64,000 nucleotides of DNA from Bacteroides sp. (GTDB lineage Bacteria; Bacteroidota; Bacteroidia; Bacteroidales; Muribaculaceae), in contig JAAVDX010000032.1 of the NCBI GenBank assembly GCA_014801585.1, positions 1 to 64,000 on the forward strand, given 5' to 3'. Made by a program: the position numbers and the translations under genes. The notes under the pieces were generated by a model. The model was not told the DNA's origin. It saw only the letters and a list, made by a program, of their open reading frames with translations, and ran no database searches. Every line of letters starts with the position of its first letter. Within the stretch, counting starts at the first letter, position 1. This document shows positions 8,493 through 18,800 of the stretch, piece by piece.

Positions 8493-10145
8493 TTAGCGGT
8501 TGAGGATTTTCTGACCACCGGCGATGTAGATGCCTGCGGGGAGGGCGTTGAGCTCTTCGATTGTGGCGTTGCGCTTGATGATCATGCCCTGAGCATTGTA
8601 GATGTCGAAGTTGGCAGGGAGAACGATGGGCTGTGCCACGCAATCAACACCGGAAGTATCGCCTACAACATAGTCGACCATGATACCTACATAATCGCCG
8701 TCGACATTAACCGACTTCATATCGGAGAGGAAGCGATAATTACCATACATTGTCACAGGGATAGAGGGTTTGAAGACAACAGTGTTATCCACGATATTGC
8801 CCTGCGGATAGAAGAGATAGTTGGTAGTAGAGCTGCGGAAAGTAGCTGCACCCCACTCCACCTTGATCTCATCGGCATAGGGGAATTTCACTTTGATCTC
8901 CTCAATCTTACTTACCTTATCGCCCTTTGCGGGAGTGAACTCCATATCGAACAGATCGCCGTCGATTACTTCGAAATTATAAGTGAAGGAATCGATAAGC
9001 TGGAGCTGGCCGTTGATATTAACATTGTAGAGAGCTTTAGCAGTCACAAGCTGATACTGACCGGGAGTAGGACACATGCGGGTAGCCGCACCGAGTTCGT
9101 TGATAAGGAATATCTTATTGGCGCTTCCGGCAATAGGATTGCCATTAGCATCCTTGTAGTAAGACGAATTCTTGGCAGCGGCGCGATAGGAAGCCACCAT
9201 ATTACCGAGAGTACCATCCTCATTTATGGCATAGAGTTTATTCTGAGCCATATCGTTGGGGAACGAGAGTTCCTCACCATCGTGAAGAGTCAGTTCGATT
9301 ACCCCGGGGATATCGAGAACGACTGGAGCCATAGAGATCTCAGGCTTACCCATACCGGTCTTGGGAATTGCATACTGATAGAGAAGATCGGGGCTCAGAG
9401 TCTCATTGCCATCGGCATCAATGAGGGTGAATGTTCCGGAGGGTATGCCGAAATTGTAGGTGCTACCCTTAGTGATGGGGTTAGCAAGATGGAAATTGGC
9501 GACATTACCTTCGGTAGAAATCTCCACAGCGTAAACGCCGGCATCGTCACCTTCCTCATCCGAACCGCCGAACATATCCACTATTTCAGGATAATGTTCG
9601 AGATTCTCGTTGAGGCGGATGCTTGCGGCATTTCCGAAAGTGACGGTAAAGTCATTGAGCGCAGCCATAGTGGTAGACTCGGGGGGATAGATGCTGATAG
9701 GATCAACAGTCACCTTCATGTCATAGTTGAGCACCACCTTTTCATTAGGGGTCTGTTCCTCACCGATGAGGAAATAACCTGCAGGGATAGTCACTTCATA
9801 GTGGCCTCCGGCATAAGACATGGGATTGTAGTCGGGGAAGAACACGATCTGCCATACCTTATCCATGAAACTATCGAACTTCACCTGAGCGGTATTGGAA
9901 GCCGGGACGTTGCTGATTACTTCATCGTCGCGTTTCACAGTGATGAAGAGATCGGCAGAACGGTTGACATTAGTACCGGTGCCGAAATTAATAAGCATAC
10001 TCTTGAATCCACCGACCTGTGTGCTGAGATTCAAATCGCCCGTGGCAGGGCTGAGAAAAGAAAGCTGAGCAGTGCCTTCATTCTCCCATGCGAGAGCGGG
10101 AGAAACGGCCATAGCAGCCATCATCGCGAGAATAACTTGTTTCAT
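8493..10145 (-). CDS. Exported protein with T9SS-like C-terminal region
   Basis: Signal peptide MKQVILAMMAAMAVSPALA (start at 10145, not the ORF-track 10217); C-terminus FDIYNAQGMIIKRNATIEELNALPAGIYIAGGQKILNR. Confidence 0.65.
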   Translation of the reverse strand: MKQVILAMMAAMAVSPALAWENEGTAQLSFLSPATGDLNLSTQVGGFKSMLINFGTGTNVNRSADLFITVKRDDEVISNVPASNTAQVKFDSFMDKVWQIVFFPDYNPMSYAGGHYEVTIPAGYFLIGEEQTPNEKVVLNYDMKVTVDPISIYPPESTTMAALNDFTVTFGNAASIRLNENLEHYPEIVDMFGGSDEEGDDAGVYAVEISTEGNVANFHLANPITKGSTYNFGIPSGTFTLIDADGNETLSPDLLYQYAIPKTGMGKPEISMAPVVLDIPGVIELTLHDGEELSFPNDMAQNKLYAINEDGTLGNMVASYRAAAKNSSYYKDANGNPIAGSANKIFLINELGAATRMCPTPGQYQLVTAKALYNVNINGQLQLIDSFTYNFEVIDGDLFDMEFTPAKGDKVSKIEEIKVKFPYADEIKVEWGAATFRSSTTNYLFYPQGNIVDNTVVFKPSIPVTMYGNYRFLSDMKSVNVDGDYVGIMVDYVVGDTSGVDCVAQPIVLPANFDIYNAQGMIIKRNATIEELNALPAGIYIAGGQKILNR

Positions 10146-10193
10146 AAGCAAAGTTATTAAGTTAAATAAATGATTATTTTTTGCCTGTAGACT

Positions 10194-10239
10194 TTGAAGT
10201 TGTTTAAACTTCTTCATAAAGAAGTTTAAACAACTTCAA
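10194..10239. terminator. Perfect 21-bp-arm hairpin between hutH and the exported-protein gene
   Basis: ttgaagttgtttaaacttctt / cata / aagaagtttaaacaacttcaa; exact complement. Confidence 0.75.
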
Positions 10240-10245
10240 TTTAGA

Positions 10246-11751
10246 TTACGCCTCGATTACAATGTCGAAGTTATCGAGGAATTGCATAGTCTTCTTGATA
10301 TAGTCTTCCATAACGACATCCTCCTCAACGAAGGGGACATTCTCACGGAAACTCTTCATGACAGTCTCGATATAAGGGGAAGACTTAAGCGGACGACGGA
10401 AGTCGATTCCCTGAGCCGCATTCATGAGTTCGATAGCGGCAATATATTTGAGATTATCGATAATCTTATGGAGCTTGGTAGCCGAGTTTGCACCCATCGA
10501 CACGAGGTCCTCCTGACCATTGGAGCTGACGATAGAGTCGCAGCTTGCGGGCCAGGCATACATCTTATTCTGGCTCACCATCGAAGCAGCGGCATACTGC
10601 GGAATCATGAAGCCCGAGTTAAGACCGGGTTTAGCCACGAGGAATTCCGGCAGACCGCGCAGCCCGAGGATAAGCTGAGCCGTACGACGTTCGGAGATAT
10701 TGCCGAGTTCGTGGAGAGCGACACCCATATAATCGAAAGCGAGAGCGAGAGGTTCACCATGGAAATTACCGCCGGAAACGACCATATCATCATCGGGGAA
10801 GACAGTGGGGTTGTCAGTAACGGAGTTGATTTCGATATGCAGGACATCAGTGACATGATTCATGGCATCCTTAACGGCACCGTGAACCTGCGGGATGCAA
10901 CGGAAGGAATAAGGATCCTGCACGTGTTCCTTCTCTCTCTTAATAATTTCAGAGCCTTCGAGAAGCGAACGGAACACCTTGCCGGTCTGAATCTGGCCGG
11001 GGTGAGGGCGCACCTGCTGAATGCAGTCCCAGAAGGGTTCGATACGGCCGTCGAAAGCTTCGAGCGACATAGCGCCGAAGAGGTCGAAACAATTCACGAG
11101 ATGCCAGCCATCGATAAGAGCCTTGATACCATTGGCCGACATGAACTGCGTGCCGTTCAACAGAGCCAGACCCTCCTTAGATTTAAGTTTGATAGGATTC
11201 CAGCCGAATATATTGAGAGCTTCCTGACCCGAGCGACGCTTACCCTGGAACATCACTTCACCCTCACCGATGAGCGGGAGGAAGAGATTAGCGAGGGGAG
11301 CGAGGTCGCCGCTGGCGCCGAGCGAACCGCGGTCGTAGACCACCGGGAGGATATCATTATTATAGAAATCCAGAATACGCTGCACAGTCTCCACCTGCAC
11401 GCCACTGAAGCCCATTGACAAAGCATGAGCCTTAAGAAGGAGCATGAGTTTTACGACTTCCGGTGCTACGGGAGTACCGACAGAGCAAGAATGGCTCTTA
11501 ACGAGATTCTCCTGGAGAGTCGTAAGATCCTCCTGCGAGATATGCTTATTGCAGAGCGAACCGAAACCGGTAGTCACGCCATAGATAGGCACAGTATTAT
11601 TGTCGGTCTTCTTATCGAGGAAGTCGCGGCAATGTTGGATTTTAACGAGAGCATCATCAGAGAGAGTCAGCTTCGTACCATCCTTAAGGATTTTTTCTAT
11701 AAGATCATAGGTCAGCGGAGAGCTACCTATAGCATAAGTTTCCAAACGCAT
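10246..11751 (-). CDS. hutH: Histidine ammonia-lyase
   Basis: GSLGASGDLAPLAN (MIO-forming ASG), GVTTGFGSL. Confidence 0.95.
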   Translation of the reverse strand: MRLETYAIGSSPLTYDLIEKILKDGTKLTLSDDALVKIQHCRDFLDKKTDNNTVPIYGVTTGFGSLCNKHISQEDLTTLQENLVKSHSCSVGTPVAPEVVKLMLLLKAHALSMGFSGVQVETVQRILDFYNNDILPVVYDRGSLGASGDLAPLANLFLPLIGEGEVMFQGKRRSGQEALNIFGWNPIKLKSKEGLALLNGTQFMSANGIKALIDGWHLVNCFDLFGAMSLEAFDGRIEPFWDCIQQVRPHPGQIQTGKVFRSLLEGSEIIKREKEHVQDPYSFRCIPQVHGAVKDAMNHVTDVLHIEINSVTDNPTVFPDDDMVVSGGNFHGEPLALAFDYMGVALHELGNISERRTAQLILGLRGLPEFLVAKPGLNSGFMIPQYAAASMVSQNKMYAWPASCDSIVSSNGQEDLVSMGANSATKLHKIIDNLKYIAAIELMNAAQGIDFRRPLKSSPYIETVMKSFRENVPFVEEDVVMEDYIKKTMQFLDNFDIVIEA

Positions 11752-11771
11752 GATAGATTCTTGATTTAAGA

Positions 11772-13034
11772 TTAGATTTTAGGTTGGTTATCGGCAACGA
11801 TGCGACCATTATGGATAGTAGTACGGACGCAATTCATCCCGACGTAATAAGGGAGATAGTTGAGATTATCGAATTCGAGAATAGCGATATCGGCCTGCTT
11901 CCCTTTTTCGATCGATCCAACTTTATCAGCCATACCTACGGCTGCCGCGCCATTGAGGGTGAGCGCTGTAAGAGTCTCCTCGATCGACATATTCATGTGG
12001 ATGCAGGCGAGAGCGATAGTCAGCGGGATCGAACCCGAGAAGCAAGAACCGGGATTCAGATCGGTAGCGAGCGCTACTGCGGCACCGGCTTCTATGAATT
12101 TTCTTGCGGGTGCGAAAGGTTCCTTCAGAGCAAATGCAGTGAGAGGGAGCAGAGTTGCCACAACCCCTTCCTCAGCCATTCGGCGGATACCCTCATCGCT
12201 GACGTGAAGGAGATGGTCGGCGGAGACAGCATTCAGTTCAGCAGCCAGTTCGCCGCCACCGAGCGTGACGATCTCATCGGCATGAAGTTTCAGTTCGTAA
12301 CCCATCTCACGTGCGGCCAAAAGGAGGCGACGTGAATCTTCGAGTTCAAAGACATTCTTCTCGCAGAAAACGTCGCAAAACTTTGCAAGCCCCTTAAGAG
12401 CGGGCAACATATCGGAGATGATATGATCAACATACTCCGCAGTGCGGCCCTTAAATTCCGTAGGGACAGCATGGGCACCCAGGAAAGTAGGGACTACATT
12501 CAGCGGGGAGTCAGGACGCTCCTGCAGATCACGGATAGCTTCGAGCTGCATCTTCTCGGTAGGGAGATCCAATCCGTATCCGCTCTTAGCCTCGACAGTA
12601 GTCACGCCCATCTCCACCATACGGCCAACGAGCCACGCAGTCTTCTCCGAGATCTCCTCCGGGGAGGCAGAGCGGGTAGCATTGACAGTGGATTGAATAC
12701 CGCCGCCACGTTCCATAATCGACATATAGGAATCACCCTTCAGTCGCCATGAGAACTCATCGGGGCGAAAGCCACCGAAGATAAGATGGGTATGGCTGTC
12801 GACAAAACCGGGCACGGCCAGCCGCCCTCCGGCATCGGTATATTCATACGCGTGGAGAGCGAGCAATTCAGCCGGACAATCTTTTTCCGGTCCGGCATAC
12901 TCGATCACACCGTCGACGATTACTATAATGGCATCATCGACGAGATGAATCTTCCCCATCGCCTCCCCCTTAAGGGCTGTATGCCCTAAGGGAGTAGCGA
13001 TCTTCACGTTCTTAATTATTCTATTCTCTTTCAT
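11772..13034 (-). CDS. hutI: Imidazolonepropionase
   Basis: PGFVDSHTHLIFGG, EAKSGYGLD, KLHADEI, ATDLNPGSC motifs; start likely MKENRI at 13034. Confidence 0.93.
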   Translation of the reverse strand: MKENRIIKNVKIATPLGHTALKGEAMGKIHLVDDAIIVIVDGVIEYAGPEKDCPAELLALHAYEYTDAGGRLAVPGFVDSHTHLIFGGFRPDEFSWRLKGDSYMSIMERGGGIQSTVNATRSASPEEISEKTAWLVGRMVEMGVTTVEAKSGYGLDLPTEKMQLEAIRDLQERPDSPLNVVPTFLGAHAVPTEFKGRTAEYVDHIISDMLPALKGLAKFCDVFCEKNVFELEDSRRLLLAAREMGYELKLHADEIVTLGGGELAAELNAVSADHLLHVSDEGIRRMAEEGVVATLLPLTAFALKEPFAPARKFIEAGAAVALATDLNPGSCFSGSIPLTIALACIHMNMSIEETLTALTLNGAAAVGMADKVGSIEKGKQADIAILEFDNLNYLPYYVGMNCVRTTIHNGRIVADNQPKI

Positions 13035-13062
13035 TAAAGTATTTCTTACGTTCAAGAACTAC

Positions 13063-15075
13063 TTATTTCTTTGCAGCTTCGGCTACGATGGATTCTACGA
13101 GGGCTTCGTCGGCGATGAAGGGTTCGGTGATCATGAAGCCATTTTCGGCTTGTGTGTCATTCCATTCCTTCACTGTGGAGAGTGCATTCTCATTACGAGC
13201 CCAAGAGCGGCGAGCGACGCCACCCATGACATCCCAGAGCATAGCCTTTGTAAGGATTTCATCGACACGATCGCTGCCGTCGCAGACCATTCCGAAACCG
13301 CCATTGATCGACTTGCCGATACCTACGCCGCCACCATTGTGGAGAGCAACGAGACTCATGCCGCGTGCGCAATTGCCTGCGAAGCACTGGATAGCCATAT
13401 CGGCCATAACGTTCGAACCATCCTTGATATTGGAAGTTTCGCGGAAGGGGGAGTCAGTGCCGCTTACGTCGTGATGGTCGCGGCCAAGCATGATGGGTCC
13501 GACCTCCCCTTTTCTTACCATATCGTTGAATTTGAGAGCGATTTTCAGTCGGCCCATAGCATCCTGATAGAGGATACGAGCCTGAGTGCCGACAACGAGC
13601 GCATTCTTTTCAGCATCGCGAATCCAATTATAGTTATCACGATCCTGTCCGCGACGGTTGGGATCGATACATTCCATAGCCGCCTTGTCGGTCTTTACGA
13701 GATCCTCATGCTTGCCGCTGAGACAAACCCAGCGGAAGGGACCATAACCGAAGTCGAAGAGCATGGGGCCCATGATATCCTCAACGTAAGAAGGCCAGAT
13801 GAAGCCATCCTTTTCATCGATACCATTCTTGGAAATCTCCTTAACGCCGGCATCATAGATAGCCTTCATGAACGAGTTGCCATAATCGAAGAAATACGTG
13901 CCTTTAGCCACGAGAGCCTTGATAGCATCATAATGGCGGCGGAGAGTAGCATCAATTTCACTGCGGAACTTCTCCGGATCTTCATGCAGCAGGCGGGTGC
14001 GCTCCTCGAAAGTCATACCGGCCGGACAATAACCACCTTCATAGACGGCATGACATGAAGTCTGGTCGCTGAGGAGTTCGATCTTCTTATCGTGTTGGAC
14101 TGCATATTCGAGCAGATCGACCACGTTGCCATGATAAGCGATAGAGATGGGGCGTTTTTCGGCCATAGCCTCCTCGGCAAGGCGGAAAGCCTCCGGTATA
14201 GAATCAGTGACGACCTCAACCCAACCCTGATTCTTACGGGTTTCGATTCGGGAGAGATCCACTTCAGCAATAATAGAAGCGGCTCCGGCGATAAGGGCAG
14301 CCTTAGGTTGAGCACCACTCATACCTCCCAGACCGGAAGAGACGAAGAGATGACCGGCGAGATCGCCATCCTGAGGCACACCGAGTTTCATGCGTCCGGC
14401 GTTGAGGATAGTATTGAAAGTGCCGTGGACGATACCTTGCGGACCGATATACATCCAGCCGCCGGCGGTCATCTGGCCATAGTTGGCCACACCCATCTGC
14501 ATGGCCTCGTGCCAATCGTGAAGATTGTCGAACATACCGACCATCATTGCATTGGTGATGATTACGCGGGGTGCATCCGGACGCGAAGGGAAGAGACCGA
14601 GAGGGTGACCCGACTCGATGACGAGAGTCTGATTCTCGGTCAGCTCCTCAAGATATTTCTTAATGAGGTTATACTGCAGCCAATTCTGGCAGACCTGACC
14701 GGTCTCGCCATAAGTGACGAGTTCGTAGGGATAGAGGGCGATATCGAAACAGAGGTTATTATCGATCATCACCTGAAACGCTTTACCTTCGAGACACTTA
14801 CCCTTGTATTCATCAATGGGTTTTGCCTTAAGGTCGCCGGCGGGGCGCCAGCGATAAGCATAGATACGGCCGCGGGTGCGCAATTCCTCCATAAACTCCG
14901 GAGCTGCTTTAGCGTGGAGTTCCGGGGGAAGATAGCGAAGCGCATTCTTCAGAGCGGTCTTGGTTTTTTCGGGAGTGAGAGTGTATCCGCGATCAGGGGC
15001 GCGACGGATACCCTCTTTGAATTCGGGCATTTCAGGCCATTCGGCCGAAAGAAGAATTCTGTTGTTGTCCTTCAT
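13063..15075 (-). CDS. hutU: Urocanate hydratase
   Basis: GQMTAGGWMYIGPQGIVHGTFNT, LGRDHHDVSGTDSPFRETSNI, HNGGGVGIGKSINGG. Confidence 0.95.
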   Translation of the reverse strand: MKDNNRILLSAEWPEMPEFKEGIRRAPDRGYTLTPEKTKTALKNALRYLPPELHAKAAPEFMEELRTRGRIYAYRWRPAGDLKAKPIDEYKGKCLEGKAFQVMIDNNLCFDIALYPYELVTYGETGQVCQNWLQYNLIKKYLEELTENQTLVIESGHPLGLFPSRPDAPRVIITNAMMVGMFDNLHDWHEAMQMGVANYGQMTAGGWMYIGPQGIVHGTFNTILNAGRMKLGVPQDGDLAGHLFVSSGLGGMSGAQPKAALIAGAASIIAEVDLSRIETRKNQGWVEVVTDSIPEAFRLAEEAMAEKRPISIAYHGNVVDLLEYAVQHDKKIELLSDQTSCHAVYEGGYCPAGMTFEERTRLLHEDPEKFRSEIDATLRRHYDAIKALVAKGTYFFDYGNSFMKAIYDAGVKEISKNGIDEKDGFIWPSYVEDIMGPMLFDFGYGPFRWVCLSGKHEDLVKTDKAAMECIDPNRRGQDRDNYNWIRDAEKNALVVGTQARILYQDAMGRLKIALKFNDMVRKGEVGPIMLGRDHHDVSGTDSPFRETSNIKDGSNVMADMAIQCFAGNCARGMSLVALHNGGGVGIGKSINGGFGMVCDGSDRVDEILTKAMLWDVMGGVARRSWARNENALSTVKEWNDTQAENGFMITEPFIADEALVESIVAEAAKK

Positions 15076-15195
15076 GGCTGGAAAATATGATGATATGGTT
15101 TAGTTGCGAATTATTAATAATGCCTCTACGGGGCGGTGTAGGAGAGAACGATGCAGATTCTATAATTTAAGTTAGATATAAATGTAAATAAGACT

Positions 15196-15263
15196 TTTGC
15201 GTGTCACCGCAAGGATCGGGGAATTGTCGGGAAACAATCAGCCCCTACCCTACCGCAAAGGTA
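15196..15263 (-). promoter_or_regulatory. Candidate hutU promoter (-7 box TACCTTTG, 15256-15263) and structured 5' leader
   Basis: Minus strand GTTACCTTTGCGG, then GGGG..TGT/ACA..CCCC and TTGCG/CGCAA stems. Confidence 0.5.
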
Positions 15264-15294
15264 ACAAAAAAATCTCATACCGACAAAAAAAAGA

Positions 15295-15330
15295 GGAATC
15301 CGACAAAATATTTATAAGTTGTCGGATTCC
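15295..15330 (-). terminator. Rho-independent terminator downstream of trxA
   Basis: ggaatccgacaa / ttgtcggattcc stem followed by CTTTTTTTT on the minus strand. Confidence 0.88.
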
Positions 15331-15365
15331 TTATCGGTTGTCACGCTGTCAAAACCCCGGGAGGA

Positions 15366-15677
15366 TTAGAGCAGCGGCTGAAGTTTTGCTTCGAGATCAG
15401 CAAGCTTCACGAGACCAACGCTGCGATCCTTAAGTTCGCCATCCTTGAAGAAGAGGACAGTGGGGATATTGCGCACGCGATTCTCGGAAGCGATTTCGTC
15501 GTTGTCGTCGATATTGAGTTTACCAACAACAACGTCGGGATACTTTTCAGCAAGTTCTTCTACTACCGGACCGAGTTTGATGCAGGGACCGCACCAAGTA
15601 GCCCAGAAATCTACAACTACCGGCTTGCCGGATTCGATGGCCTCACGGGCCGTCTGATCAGTGAATTGTAATGCCAT
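15366..15677 (-). CDS. trxA: Thioredoxin
   Basis: VVDFWATWCGPC active site; 103 aa. Confidence 0.96.
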   Translation of the reverse strand: MALQFTDQTAREAIESGKPVVVDFWATWCGPCIKLGPVVEELAEKYPDVVVGKLNIDDNDEIASENRVRNIPTVLFFKDGELKDRSVGLVKLADLEAKLQPLL

Positions 15678-15837
15678 TTCAGATTAGATTTAATTGTTTG
15701 GTTCAAAATTAACGAAAAGTTTCCATTCCCGCAAATTTCGCGCCATCGATTTTGGTATGTATGTAATTAACAATTATATCTCCGAAAGGGTTGCACATCA
15801 TTACATATGTCTGATTATAAACACATTAACAGATAAA

Positions 15838-18800
15838 TCAGAGAGTAGTCAGGGTATTATCGACACCCCACTCCTCAAGAAACATCATAAACTCCTTATC
15901 GAGACGATATTTCTTTCGGGAATGGATCGTAAGAAACTGCTTCCTTTCCATATCGAGCAATCGCATATAGAAATCGCCCTTACGGTCGTCGTCGCTCTTC
16001 GATTCGAAATTCTTCAGAGCGTTGAGAAACTCCTGATTATTGAAGTGGCGGTCGAGAGTGATGCGGACGGCATTGGCGAGTTTACCCTTCTTGCTTTCAA
16101 GCGGAGTGATCTCGTCGAAACTCGTGTCGATATAATTAGGATTGTAGGAACTTGCCCTGCAATTCACCTTAATATATACGGCATCGCCGACTATCAGTTT
16201 GGTCTTCGCCATCTCATACGTCCTGCCGAAAAGGCGGATCTGCGCTTTACCGTTGAAATCCTCGAGAGTAAGGATACCGAACGGGCCACGCTTACCCATC
16301 TTTTCATCGAGCGCCACGACCATCCCACCGAAAGTGAGCATCGCCCCATCCTCCTGCTTCATTTCAAACTCCTCGCAGCGAGTGTTGCAGCCATAAGTCA
16401 ATTCCATATAATATGGATCGAGCGGATGAGCCGAAAGATACATCGTCACGAGATTCTTCTCAGCTTCAAGGAGTTTAAGACGATTCCAGGGTTCGAACTC
16501 CGGGAACGGAGGCCGGTTAGTCTCGATCGGTTCGAGATCGGCAAAGAGAGAAGACTGTAGAGAATTGGCATCATTCTGCACATTCTGACCATACTTCACA
16601 AGTTGATCGGCATAAGTGGAGTCAAAGACGGGCGCGACGAGCATCTCACGCGGAATACCGAAACTATCGAACGCGCCGGCCAGAGCCAGAGCCTCTATCG
16701 AGCCACGATTGCAGGCCGAAAGATTTACGCGCTCCACAAAATCGTAGATATCCGTGAACGGACCATTCTCCTTTCGCTCCTTCACGATTGCATTGACGGC
16801 CGAATCGCCCACCGACTTGATACCCGAGAGACCGAAACGGATCTCCCCCTTCTTCGTAACACTGAACTTATGGACAGATTCATTGATATCGGGTCCCTTC
16901 ACAACGATTCCCATGCGCTTACACTCATCCATGATTTTGCTGAGTTTATCAGCCGCCGACAGATTTCGGCTCAGGACGCCGGCCATATACTCAGCCGGAT
17001 AATGGGCCTTAAGATAAGCCGTCTGATAGGCCACCCAGGAATAGCACGTAGCATGACTCTTATTGAAAGCATACGAGGCAAACTTCTCCCAGTCGGCCCA
17101 TATCTTCTCAAGCACTTCAGCCTTGTGGCCGTTGGCCTGCCCCTGCTCCATAAACTTCACCTTCAGCTTGGCCATCTTATCGATCTGCTTCTTACCCATC
17201 GCCTTACGGAGCATATCGGACTCGCCACGGGTGAAATTGGCAAGCAGACGCGACAGGAGCATGACCTGTTCCTGATAGACGGTGATACCATAGGTCTCCT
17301 CCAGATACTGCTTCATGATGGGGATATCGTAAGCTATCGGTTCGCGGCCATGCTTACGCGCAATAAACGAAGGTATGTAATCCATCGGGCCCGGGCGATA
17401 CAAGGCATTCATCGCGATAAGATCCTCAAACTTCGAGGGTTGCAGTTCTCGCAGCGACTTCTGCATTCCCGGCGACTCAAACTGGAAAGTCGAGGTGGTC
17501 CGGCCGTCGCAATAGAGTTTGAAAGTCAGTTCGTCATCAAGAGGAATCTTCTCAATATCGACGTCGATGCCGCGAGCATCCTTGATATTTGCGATTGCCT
17601 CCTTAATAATAGAGAGGGTCTTCAGCCCGAGGAAGTCCATCTTGATCATACCGGTCTCCTCGATTACACTGCCTTCATACTGAGTCACGATAAGTTCCTC
17701 ATCGCCGTCGGAAGCAGTAGATACGGGTACCCAATCCGTAATATCATCACGGCCGATAATCACACCGCAGGCATGAATACCCTTACCGCGGACATTGCCC
17801 TCCAGCTGGCCGGCATACTTCATAACCTCACTAATGCGCGGGTCGGGACTATTGACGGCCCCCGCAAACTCCTTAGAATACTTCGTAAGGTTAGCGAAAT
17901 TAATCTTCGGAGACTTACCATTGACCTCGGGGAGACGATCGACCACCAATTTAGCCAATTTATTCGACTCCTGCGGAGTCATATCCATCACGCGCGCCAC
18001 ATCCTTGATTGCGGACTTAGTGGCCATAGTCTGATAGGTGATGATATGCGCCACCTTTTCCGCACCATATTTCTCCGTCACATACTTCAATACCTCATAT
18101 CGGCCGTCATCGTCGAAATCGACATCGATATCAGGGAGCGAGATACGGTCGGGGTTAAGGAATCTCTCAAAAAGCAGATCGTACTTGATCGGGTCGATCT
18201 GAGTGATGCCGAGGCAATATGCAGCGGCCGAACCGGCAGCCGAACCACGACCGGGACCGATACTCACACCGAGTTTGCGCCGACCGGTATTGATGAAATC
18301 CTGCACGATGAGGAAATAGCCCGGGAAGCCCATCGTCTTCATGATGTAAAGTTCGAAACGCAGTCGGTCCTGCACGTCATCCGGGAGAGGATCGCCGTAA
18401 CGCTCCTTCGCCCCCTCCATCGTAAGTTTCTCAAGATAGTCGGCTTCAAACTTTATCCGATAGAGTTTATCGTAGCCACCGAGCCGGGCGATTTTCTTGT
18501 CGCCCTCCTCTCGGGAGAGCACGACGTTGCCATTCTCATCCTGTGTAAACTCATCGTAAAGTTCCGCTTCAGTGATTCGGCTGCGATACTCCTCCTCCGT
18601 GCCGAAATCGGCCGGAATCTCGAAGTTAGGCATGATCGGGGCATGGTCGATGCTATAGAACTCCACCTTCTTAAGGATCTCATCCGTATTGGAGATCGCT
18701 TCCGGGATATCAGCGAAGATCGCCTTCATCTCGGCAGTAGTCTTAAGCCATTCCTGTTTCGTATAGTGCATTCGCGGTTCGGTAAACTTCTTACCGGTAG

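Noticed and set aside
10282-11418. 378-aa ORF antisense to hutH
   Set aside because: Shadow ORF of a highly conserved gene.
14092-15090. 332-aa ORF antisense to hutU
   Set aside because: Shadow ORF; no signals of its own.
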